Below, piece after piece: positions 44,401 through 54,102 of a stretch of 64,000 bases of DNA; position 1 is the stretch's first letter; each line of letters starts with the position of its first letter. The DNA is from Lepidodermella squamata (taxonomy: Eukaryota > Gastrotricha): positions 806,001 through 870,000 of the forward strand of contig JBLDXI010000004.1 of NCBI GenBank assembly GCA_047495785.1, read 5' to 3'. Both the position numbers and the translations under genes were made by a program. The notes under the pieces were generated by a model that was not told the origin of the DNA, searched no databases, and was given only the letters and a program-made list of their open reading frames with translations.

Positions 44401-46721
44401 ATGAGTTATCGCTGCCGTGAAAAAAATGCAAGTTTGGCGACGGTAAGGTCAAGCGAAGAACTCGAGCTGTTGAAAACGAATCTCTATGCAACACGCTCCC
44501 CTGTAAGTGCTTGGATCGGTTTGATTCGGCAGAACGGTGTGCTCAATTGGATAGATGGCTCTGATTACACAGGCTTGCTGAAATCGAATCCACATAATGT
44601 CAAAGATGGTTGCTATCATGTGTACTTAGCGATAATCGATGGCAACGTCGACTACTTATTCAATCCTTACCAGTGTGATCAGCCGATACGCTCGTCAATT
44701 TGTGAAACATTCATCCCCCGGGAGAGAGTGAGTTTGAGTTATATTAGTTATTATTAGTTATATTAGTTATTTAGGGTAATTTACCTGCATATGCATGAAC
44801 AATTGAAAATTGTCAACTATATATTACGCGAGATTTTCGCTAATTTTTGTTAAGATAAGTGCGCAGCCACACGCGGCGTATTTGAAACAGCTGTTTCAAT
44901 TGCCCGAGTTTCGAAACACTCAAAACGAGGCCGCATTATTAAGTCGGTTTTGGTGTCTATGGTGCCTAGCGACGGGGGTGCTGATAGTAATCCGCGCTAT
45001 CCTAAGATGCTAGGTGTTGCCATTGATAATTTCAAGTTGTTTGATCTTGGCGTCATGACAATGTTCACTAATTTCCGCCATTGTCCACTTATAATGTTGA
45101 GAGCGCCGCTACACTTTTGTGTGCACTATAGACATAATTTAAGATAGACTGACTACTCACGAGAAAAGAGCGGAACACCATGGGTCGCAGATGTTCAGCT
45201 GAATCATGAAAAAACCTCAAAATTTCGGTGGGAAAGTAAACAAAGAATTTGATTTTTCTTCGATCGATTTCGTTAAATCAGAGCTGGTTCTCTCAAGTTT
45301 GTTGATGGAGCCTTAAAGAGAATATTACGGGAAACAAGGTGGTTATTTTTTCGTGATTTTATAATTTTTTCAAATTAATCAAAATGCATTTTAAAGTTTT
45401 TGAGCTGGCAAATAAAATAAGAAATCGACACAAATGAAAGGGAAATTGAAACAATTGTCGATGGCGGCTGGGCGTGAGCTATCTTTTGAACCCAAGTTTG
45501 ACCTTCAACAATTTCTTTCTGAATATTGACACATTTTTTGAGGTTTATGGATGCTCCCAAATTCAAATTCCACCATCAATTTGGGCTTTCGCCAACGAAA
45601 CGGAAACCGCAATCAAATTAGGTACTTTCGCCAACAAAATGGATTATCTCGCCAACAAATCCAAAAATACCCGCTGATTTAGTCCAAAGTTGTTCAAAAC
45701 ATAGCCAAATGGCAGGCCATCGTTATCGCAGAGGAATTAGAGCCTGCCCATGTCAGTTTTAAGGTAATACTATAAGGTAAGAAGTAAATTAAAATATGAA
45801 AACATTTTTATAATTGACTTTATAATTGACTTTATAATTGACTTACCAAATACTTTTATTTCAAAACTGACATGAAAAATCCTAAATCCGACTTATCTGT
45901 CCGCGCAAACGGTATGGCACGCTATTTGGCTATGTTTTGAACATCTTTGGGCTAAATCAGCGGGTATTTTTGGATTTGTTGGCGAGATAATCCATTTTGT
46001 TGGCGAAAGTACCTAAATTGATGGCGGTTTCCGTTTCGTTTGCGAAAGCCCAAATTTGATGGTAGGAACATTTACACCCAAGCTTTATTACGGCGATGAT
46101 TTGGCCCATGCAAGTTTTTGAGATCACTCAGCTCATAGATACTCCCTTTAGTTCGGTGTGTAGCTTTCGGGAACTTCTAGCTGCAAAAAATCGTTTGTCC
46201 TTATTCTGGCAACCTGACATTTTTCGCTTATACTATTTATTGAATGCGTGCTAGTGCAAGATTACGTGATCCATTCTTTTTGGAGTTTTTTATAATCACT
46301 AACCCCGCATTTTATAATGTTATGTTTCATCTAGGCATTCAGGACTGTGATTAACTTCGAAGTGCCGAATTTCACACAACTTGCAGCATTTGATAAGTGT
46401 TTAAGCCTTGCACAAGACGGGCGATTGGCAATCATTGCTGATGAGGCTGACCGTCAAGCTGTATACACGGCAATGGTGAGTGAAAATATCTACAAAGCCT
46501 ACGTCGGTTTGAGGAAAACAAACGGCCAGTGGCTCTGGGTCGATAGCACTCCCTATGTTGGCATTCCTCCATGGGGCACGGGCAAGCCGGATGGTGGCAA
46601 GTTGGGCTATTGTGTTGGCCTGGCGACTATCGAATCAGGCTCATTGGTGCTGATGGACGGCTCTTGCGATGAGCCATCTGCCGAGGCAGCAGTCTGCGAG
46701 TCGAATATGATTCCCAAGTGA
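41440..46721 (+). CDS. Gene L: type II Cys-module/tandem-CTLD gene, one in-frame stop
   Basis: Exons 41440-41607, 41661-41702, 41758-41844, 43161-43238, 43287-43367, 43444-43495, 43604-43764, 43818-43889, 43949-~44014, 44218-44727, 46335-46721. The product has a signal peptide (FALLSVLTIALMDQGVIA), five exon-pair modules, then a sixth module joined to CTLD1 (AWIGLIRQNGVLNWIDGSDY), then CTLD2 (YVGLRKTNGQWLWVDSTPY, ending AVCESNMIPK). All junction phases match gene N. The only clear lesion is TAA at 43979-43981 in exon 9, where paralogues have Gln. Exon 9 is flanked by phase-0 introns, so skipping it would restore a continuous frame of about 545 aa. The long introns hold a pogo-like MITE and a foldback element. 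AATAAA follows at 46815. Confidence 0.75.
42058..42134. mobile_element. pogo/Tigger-like mini-element, 77 bp
   Basis: Ends CAGTGCACCCCCGAT and ACGGGGGCTG (inverted), flanked by TA on both sides (42056-42057, 42135-42136). It lies in the long intron 3 of gene L. Confidence 0.65.
42137..43160. other. Rest of the long intron 3 of gene L
   Basis: About 1 kb of AT-rich intronic DNA with no coding similarity. Other family members have 70-350 bp here, so it is inserted sequence of unknown type. Confidence 0.4.
45571..46064. repeat. Foldback MITE in the last intron of gene L
   Basis: Left arm (about 45571-45715) starts CCACCATCAATTTGGGC. Right arm (about 45918-46064) ends GCCCAAATTTGATGG. Both contain TTTGTTGGCGA or its complement several times. 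The ~200-bp centre holds a triple ATAATTGACTTT repeat. Confidence 0.85.
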
Positions 46722-47791
46722 CCACAATGACGTCGGGAGAAAACAAGAAAATGATAGTCGCTAATGTGTGAGAGATGAGAGCTTATGTTTGCGACTAGTA
46801 TGCCTGGCTACTCAAATAAAGACCTTATTGTGTTGAAATTGTGTTACCGTATTCCCTTGCAAACTGCGGCACTGCCGTTATACAAGAAGCGAGCTGGCAT
46901 GCAACTATACCCCGGGCGACAATGGCATGCCAATAATAGATGGGGTAAATAGGGAAAAATTTTTAATTAAGATGATTAACGCTTTAATGGCACTCATTAT
47001 TTACATTGCGATGCGCATCCTATGTGATCCTCACGTCATTTTGAGGCTAAATTGAGACCGAATGCTATCACCGAATTTCATTCTCGAATGCGCCGAAACC
47101 TCGAAAAGGGCCAAGTCAGCCCAAAATTTAGATTTTTCTGCCTTTCATACCATGCATAGAGCCCTTCAAGCTATGAAAAACGCCGTTGTCCGTTTTTTTT
47201 TTAATTCGATTCCAGCATCGAGAAAAAGATGAAATATATTATATATTCCGTTTCCGGTTTGAAAGAGACAGGGGAAGAATGATCATCGCCCACTCTCTTA
47301 GTTGATTGTGTTGATTTTTCCATTTCGTTCATAAACTAATATAATCCAACCGTCTTTATAGCCAAGCGCCATTAGCTGTATGATGACCCACTGAGATGAA
47401 TTTCCCGTTGATAAGACCTGAATGAAACGTTTTTACGCTTCGTCGCCCCACCTTCTCGTCTGCATCAGTCAATCTTTGAAAAACGAAAGCCCGTTTATTC
47501 CGACGATTTCGGCAGAATACCGGAGTCGCAGGCTTTGCGGGTTATTGCTCTTGGAACTTCGCTTCTAACTCGGAAAACTTTGCGGAAAATGCAATTGGTA
47601 ACATCACTCGCGATAATAACAAACTAACCAATGGGCTAAATTTCTCGCATTTTATTCAACCTTACATTTTGTTACCAACTTGATGAGTTCTCAACTGAAA
47701 TATTATCACTACAGCCTAATCTAGGAGTTATTTCTTCCTCATCTTACTCTCAAGAGCGAATATTCAGCAAATCTCAATCTGAGCAGTGGTT
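46722..47791. other. Intergenic between converging genes L and M
   Basis: Contains the polyadenylation signal of gene L (46815-46820). The rest shows no coding or repeat signature that I can name. Confidence 0.5.
46815..46820 (+). terminator. Polyadenylation signal, gene L
   Basis: AATAAA 94 bp after the stop codon, in a context matching that of gene C (GGCTAC..AATAAAGA). Confidence 0.6.
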
Positions 47792-49883
47792 TCATTTTTG
47801 ACAGAGATAACCGTCAGCAGAGGGAATGTCGCACGAGCCATCCTTCAGTTCAAGCGAACCAGACTCAATCGTCGCTAGGCCAACGCAATAGTCCAGCTGA
47901 TCCCCGTCCGGCTTGCCTGCAGCCCAAGGCGGAATCCCAGCATGAACACTCCCGTCGCCCCACAGCCACGTACCATTCACTTTCGTCAGGTCAATGTACT
48001 CCACAGGGACACGCGATTTCTTGATAGCGGCATAAGCTGCTTGAAGTTCAACCTGAGTTTTTATGATGGCCAATCGCGCGGTCGAAGACCATCTCATACA
48101 AGCCTTTTTCGCGTTGCTTTGCTTGTAAGGACCTTCAGCAGATGCTGTTTCAAATCCTCGGAAAATCTTGACCTAAAATTTCAAAATGAAGAAGATAAAA
48201 GATAATTTTAATCCACATTCAAGAAACTCACAACGGGCGCTATTTCTGTGAGGCAGTAGCCATGATTTTGTTGAAATATCGACCCGTTTGAATACAGTTT
48301 CGCCTGTACTTGGATGACAAAAATGAAGAATTTATCGAAGTAGAGAACATTTACCTGAGTGAATTTGCGCGGGCAAATCGAATGGCAAGATTTGTTTCCA
48401 GCTGCGTCAAGGCATTGAACTGCATTCTATTCAAAACGAAATTTTCAGTAAAACAAATTACATCAATCTCAGCATAATTACCCCGATCAAACATTTTTCG
48501 CGATTCATGTAGACGCTAGGTGAGTAAAACTGGGTCTCGGTGTTGTTAAAACAGCCACTGCTTCCAGGTCGACAGCTGTTGAATATCCCATTCGTGGAAT
48601 TGAAGCAGCGGACATGCTGAGTCTCGCTGCTCGGTACAGTGACTGTAGGGAGGAGGAGGAAAGAAAAAAAATCGAGCGTTCAATTTTGGAAGGTTTAAAA
48701 TTTCCCACCTTCTCCGTTGGTACACAAGGTGAGATTCATAAAAACAGTCGATTCGGTTTCCTGAAAACATTGATCAATATGAATCATCGCCATATGCCAA
48801 CAGCTTATTGCCAAATGGTAAAAGGTCGATAAGTTGGATTACCCAACTGTTCGGGCAAGTGAAATTGTTCGGGACACATGTTTGGATAACGCCGTTCAGC
48901 GTGCAGCGCCTGAATTCCAGGGTCTAAGAGGAGGAGAAGTATAGCGCAAGGGGGTTCGGGTTTCATAAATGGCCTTACGCTGAATCTAGCTTTTGTCGTC
49001 TCGCAAGCGTTGAAGTTGTATTTGAAACTCAAAGTTGGCGTTGAATTCCCAAAAAAGAAAAGCTGAAAATATAGGAAATTAGGCTGCCGTTCAAGTATAT
49101 AGGTACTATTTTATAAATAGCTGCAATCAACTTATTAATTGGTCGAAATAGTTTCAGTCCCCTCGGAAATTCTGAATTAATTTTCATCAACTCGGATTTA
49201 AGATCTTGAGCGATCATAGGATGGGTTGGGTTACGTCTTAATCCTATGATCACCCGGTTAGGCAGAGAAATGAAGAACTCACATTCATTTCATCTTGCGG
49301 ATTACACCCAATGTTATTAGGCACACAGGATGGAGTCAGTGATTCGTACTTGTAGCACATGCGACAATTCTGTTGATATAAAAATAACGCAGTTTTCAAA
49401 GAGTTCGAAAAAATATCCGGATATCGCCCAAAAACCTGTTTGGTATCCTTTATGACTTTTTAAATTAAAAATAATTAAATTAAGCAGATAATCTAAAGGT
49501 AGAGAGTATTGATACTGCAAACTTTCGGGGTGATTTTATTACCTTTTTAAGACAAATTTCTTATTTGAATGAAAGATTGCTTTTACAAGACTAAAACATC
49601 AACAGAATTTCACTTACACCACGATTGCAGCTACCTTCTCTGAGAAACACAGGCCCCAACTAGAGAAAAATTGTGAACAATTTGCTGTGATCAAATAACT
49701 GCTGGAAATAACCTGGAATTCGCGAAGCGGATCACAGGCCTGAGCTGCTTTGACGCAGGACGTGAATCTTTCATTCAACTGCGAGAAGCATCGCACCCAG
49801 TTCAGCGGCTTCGTTTTGCAGGAAACTGGGCTGATTTGGGCCAGAGCGGTCACATACAGCAGAGCAAAATAGAGAGATTTCAT
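47792..49883 (-). CDS. Gene M: secreted five-module protein with one CTLD, intact
   Basis: Minus-strand exons 49713-49883, 49618-49659, 49283-49369, 48979-49062, 48843-48923, 48709-48760, 48482-48642, 48355-48426, 48232-48303, 47792-48172 join without a break to 424 aa. Start MKSLYFALLYVTALAQISPV is a signal peptide. Five four-Cys modules follow: RCFSQLNERFTSC, MCYKYESLTPSC, RCTLNGVIQTC, RCFNSTNGIFNSC and QCLDAAGNKSC, each with its lone distal Cys in the next exon or the same exon. The CTLD has YIDLTKVNGTWLWGDGSVHA, then GKPDGDQLDYC, DGSC and YLCQK. It has KPD in place of EPN/QPD and no WND, so canonical Ca-dependent sugar binding is doubtful. Divergent with gene N and orthologous in layout to gene D. 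Confidence 0.9.
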
Positions 49884-50036
49884 GTGAATAAGAATCTAAA
49901 CTGGACATGGAAAGGTAATTACAACATACAACCATTGTTCTGCAACTAAGCTTCATCAGCAAAATAGCAACGTTTATTCTGAAACAGCGAACAGAAATTT
50001 CGGAATTCAAGTCTATAAATGTTAAATTGAAATTCA

Positions 50037-50051
50037 GACAATAATATTGTC
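50037..50051. promoter_or_regulatory. 15-bp palindrome upstream of gene M
   Basis: GACAATAATATTGTC, a perfect palindrome around a central A, starts 154 bp upstream of the gene M ATG. The identical 15-mer lies 149 bp upstream of gene P. Possible transcription-factor site; inference. Confidence 0.45.
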
Positions 50052-50257
50052 GAAACAGACCAATTCTCAATTCTCAAAAAACACGCATGAGGTTGGTCTT
50101 TATCAGCCAGAAATTGTCATTTCAAGTTTATTTTAAAAAATTTCTCGTCCTAATTCTGCTAATGGCCTGATTTACGCTAAGAATTGTCATTTGGGACAAT
50201 TTGTATTTCTTGGACTTTTAAGATTGAGGTCAATTTTCCTATTTCACTCTAATTTAT

Positions 50258-50395
50258 TGTCTAATGCATTGTGATTTTTTTTGCCCCCCGCGTTTCGGCA
50301 ACCATTAATTGGCCAAGTGTGCTTCAAGCCAACACACGGCGAAAAAGTCACGTAAAAATCTCAAATCATTCATTCAACTTTTCAGCTTATAACAA
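50258..50395 (+). promoter_or_regulatory. Conserved upstream block of gene N
   Basis: Same ordered words as before gene E: TTATTGTCTAATGCATTGTG, GCGTTTC, TTAATTGGCCAAGTGTGCT, TCATTCATTCAACTTTTCAG. Ends about 45 bp before the ATG. Confidence 0.55.
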
Positions 50396-50437
50396 TTCAT
50401 TTTTGCTTTTGAATCTTTGGAACAGATTTTCTTTTTG

Positions 50438-53208
50438 ATGTCAATCAAGTTTATCACTCTGGTTTTGGTGGTCGCTTTGGTGGGCCCAACCTGTTGTAAA
50501 AAGAAGGCGGTTAACTGGGTGCGTTGCTTCTCGCAGTTGAATGAACAATTCACCACCTGCGTCGAAGCTGCCCAAGCCTGTAGTCCACTTCAAGAATTTC
50601 AGGTAATTTCGTCTCGAAATTCAGTTTTTATACTGCAGTGATTTAATTTCGTAGTTGGGGCCAATTTTCTTCCGATCTGGCAGCTGCTATCGCGGTGTAA
50701 GATAATTTTCTAGTTAATTGTTTATTTTATTTTCGAATTATTTCTTAACAGAATAGTCGGATGTGTTACAAATACGAAGCGCTAACGCCGTCATGCCTGC
50801 CTGGAAACATCGGCTGTAACTCGCAAGATGAAATGAATGTGAGTGCTCGATTTTTATTGCTTCCTTTCACTTCGATGTTAGAAAAATTTAAAATTATTTC
50901 TAATTTACTGAACCGATTATGTGTTATTTTTGTGTTTATCGTTTCAGCTCTTTTGGTTCGCAGACCAATCGGCGACTTTGAGTTTCAAATCCAACTTCAA
51001 TGCTTGCGTGGCCAAAAAATTTGCATTCAGCGTAAGTAATTATTACCTGAGATGCAGCATATTTTCAAATAAAATTTAATCCTCTATTTCAGAATTTACC
51101 ATTCAGGCGATGCACATCAAACAACGTAACGAGAACTTGCGTGCCCACTCCTTTCAATTGCCCCAACAATTGGGTAAATTTGATTGTAGTATTTCAATTT
51201 TGTGTATTTTTAATGCTGTTTTTAACAGGTTACTGAACCCACTGTATATCCGAATATGGCTTTGTGCGTCAACGGAGAAGGTAAGCATTGATATTAATTG
51301 AGTCAAAATCCCTAGTAGTAGATTATCTAACGAGTTCACCTCACTTATCGTTCCCGATACCTTATTCAATTTAAAAATTGCTGTGAAAATCAGCGAGAAG
51401 TACCGCGCCATGAATTCTGAGGAATTAAACATGTGATTTGTATTTCTTGCGTCTAGTCACTGTTCCGATCACCGAGACTCCGCACATTCGCTGTTTCGAT
51501 GCTACGCCTGGCAAGTTCAACGATTGCCGGCCCCGGAGCAGTGGCTGTTTAAGCAGCAACGAGACTCAGAAATACTCGACAAGTGTCTACAACAACCGTG
51601 ACAACTGTCTCCTTGGGGTGAGTCACTTTTGTTGTTTCTGTTTCTTAATCAAAATAGCGTTGAACCACTGACAGAAAGCGATTCGGTGCTTGGATTCTGC
51701 TGGAAACAAGTCTTGCTACGCGATTTGCCCGCGATCCTTCACTCAGGTTAATTTTTGTCCTAATCACGAATGTTTCAACTCTTTATAGGACACGCTGTAT
51801 TCCAACAGTCAAAGTTTCCAAGCCAACCATGACGATTGTCGAGCTGCCTTGGCTCCTCCAGTGAGTTCAGAAATATATATTTATGAACAACTCATCAATA
51901 TGGGAAAAGGGAAAACATATGAACTTTCATATGTTCTATACTTCAATTCGAACCTTATTCCAAGCGTTCAGTACTGATTTGGCGCATAGAAATTCTTCCA
52001 AAAGCTTCACAAACTTATCATGTTTTTTGAATATATAACGAGGAAATCCTGAGAAGGCTCCGACTTTGAGATGAGCTTCATTTTCTGTGTTACATAGGGA
52101 TAGTATCAGTTAGTGTAAATTAATTGATTACGACAATCAGAGAATTATACTATATTTTTCAATTCCAGCAGGTTACGCCCGGCTATGTTCGCTGTGTTAA
52201 CAAAAACGACAGCTCAGTTCGATGCGTGACGAGCACTACAGGCTGCGATGCCGCCACGGAAGATCGAATCCCGAATTATCGCCGTTTCAACGATCAAGTC
52301 AAGTGCGCGAAAGCCGTTAAGAGATTCGTGATCCAGGCGACGAATGCGAACCGCGATCAAAGCCAAGCAGCTTGCCAATCGATCAGTGGCTCGCTGGCCA
52401 TTCTCAAATACGGCTCGATACTGGCGGACGAGACTAGGCAAGAGCTGGATCTAGCAATCAAAACACTGGACGAGAGCGGATTACAGGCAAACGGTCCGGT
52501 ATCTGCTTGGTTGGGTCTCAGTCGGGAGAATGGCGTTTTGACTTGGATAGATGGTACTAACTTCACCTACGACGAGGAGCTGTGGGAGGCCGAACCGCAA
52601 GATGGCTGCGTTGCCTTCGTTTCCACTGATGATGCGGAAGCTTCGCAACAATACGTCTACAATTCATTCGCTTGCAACACCATCATGCCTCATGCCTTAT
52701 GCGAGAGATACGCCAATGAACCACCTGTAAGTTTACTTCTTTGCTTCACTGGGAATCTTTTTCAATTATGTTGATGTATTTTTTTTGATAGCGTAACAAG
52801 ACGTTCCACGGTCAACCTGCTCTCACCACAGGCAGCATAAATATCACCAGAGCGAGATCGGATTGCCGTCAACTAGCGCCGTTATCGCGATTGGCCATAA
52901 TAGCGAACTCCACCGAAGCTCAGGCTGTTTACAACGAGATGCTGGAAAATGGGGCGACAGAAAGCTACATCGATCTAACGGAGACCAACGGCCAGTGGGT
53001 GTGGGGTGATGGCTCGGCCTATGCTGCTGTACCGCCCTGGGCGTCGGGTTCGCCTGACACGCAGCTGTTGGATTGCCGAATCGCTATCGCAACCATCGAA
53101 TCTGGCGTTTTGGTACTAAAGGACAGGCCGTGTGATCAGTTTTACGAGGTCCAACTCATGTGTCAAAGTTTCGACTCTTGGGACACTGTTGAGTACGAAT
53201 GGATTTAG
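50438..53208 (+). CDS. Gene N: secreted six-module protein with tandem CTLDs, intact
   Basis: Exons 50438-50602, 50655-50696, 50752-50838, 50948-51031, 51093-51173, 51229-51280, 51457-51617, 51675-51746, 51789-51860, 52169-52726, 52792-53208 join to 596 aa. Start MSIKFITLVLVVALVGPTCC is a signal peptide. Modules 1-5 span exons 1-9. Exon 10 carries module 6 (YVRCVNKNDSSVRC) and CTLD1 (VSAWLGLSRENGVLTWIDG, then QDGC, FAC, ALCERY). Exon 11 is CTLD2 (SYIDLTETNGQWVWGDG, ending EYEWI). CTLD1 has EPQ near the EPN position but YNS in place of WND; CTLD2 has SPD and no WND. NXT/S sites suggest glycosylation. It is the best reference gene for the family. AATAAA follows at 53292-53297. Confidence 0.92.
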
Positions 53209-53291
53209 AGACAACTGAAAAAATGCAGTACATGTGAGTTTGCGAGAGATGAGAAAAAAGTGTACTGTGAGTTCCCTGGCTAAATTTAAAG

Positions 53292-53297
53292 AATAAA
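53292..53297 (+). terminator. Polyadenylation signal, gene N
   Basis: AATAAA 84 bp after the stop codon. Confidence 0.6.
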
Positions 53298-53633
53298 ATT
53301 GGAAAAGCGAATCCTATTTTTGATGGTTTCAATTATTCAGGTTTCAGGTTCGTATAAATATGTGCAATGTGCGCATCAATAAACCACCTGCGCATAAATG
53401 GCTCTCGAGCGAAAACTAGTATGAGTAGGATGAGTCAGTCATTGTTTGTTAGTGGTTCCTGTGAGTAATTCAGGAGTTTTCAGGAAATAAAAAGTTATGT
53501 AACAGCAAATGAACCCAAGCAGAACAGTGTTTTCAAAGTATGCAAGAGAATTTCACGCCAAATTTCGATATTCAAATTATAAGGAAATCGAGTTGGCATT
53601 TCAACATTCGCAAAGCGAGCGAATTCCGATTCG

Positions 53634-53705
53634 TAGCAGAGACTGTTTCAGCAACAACGTGACCCAGACATACTCGAGTAATGTTACCTTAAACGCGACA
53701 ACCGG
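53634..53705 (+). pseudogene. Isolated exon 7 relic
   Basis: Reads RDCFSNNVTQTYSSNVTLN, against SGCFSNNETQKYSTSVYNN in genes E and O. Only the middle of exon 7 is recognisable and no neighbouring exon is present, so it is a remnant of a lost family member between N and O. Confidence 0.7.
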
Positions 53706-53950
53706 AATAAATTCGGACATTTTGGACATTCCTCATCGACAGATCATTTGACAAAGGTCGAGGTCATATGACAATGATTTTAAATCGCAAATTACGCTCG
53801 GCCAATGGAAAGGCATTTTCCCGTGCGAATTCTCCGATGGTGACCTGATTAGCGCCAATAATTGTCGCCCGTTTATTTCTTATATTTTTGTATTTTCGGA
53901 CATTTTAAAATATCAAGGTCAGGTCGAGTGTTATTATTGTCAATCGACGC

Positions 53951-54063
53951 CAAATTTATTGTCCAAGGGATTGTGCTCAATATTATCTCTGAAAGCCGCG
54001 TTTCAGAGACTAATAATTGATTGAATAAAAAAACAGCCCTCATTCATTCGAATTTCCATTTAG
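53951..54063 (+). promoter_or_regulatory. Conserved upstream block of gene O
   Basis: Contains TTATTGTCCAAGGGATTGTG, CGCGTTTC, TAATAATTGA and CATTCATTCGAATTTCC, in the same order as the blocks before genes E and N but more diverged. Confidence 0.5.
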
Positions 54064-54102
54064 AATACTAATTCTATTTAGGTTGGATCTTAAGTTTTTC
54101 TG

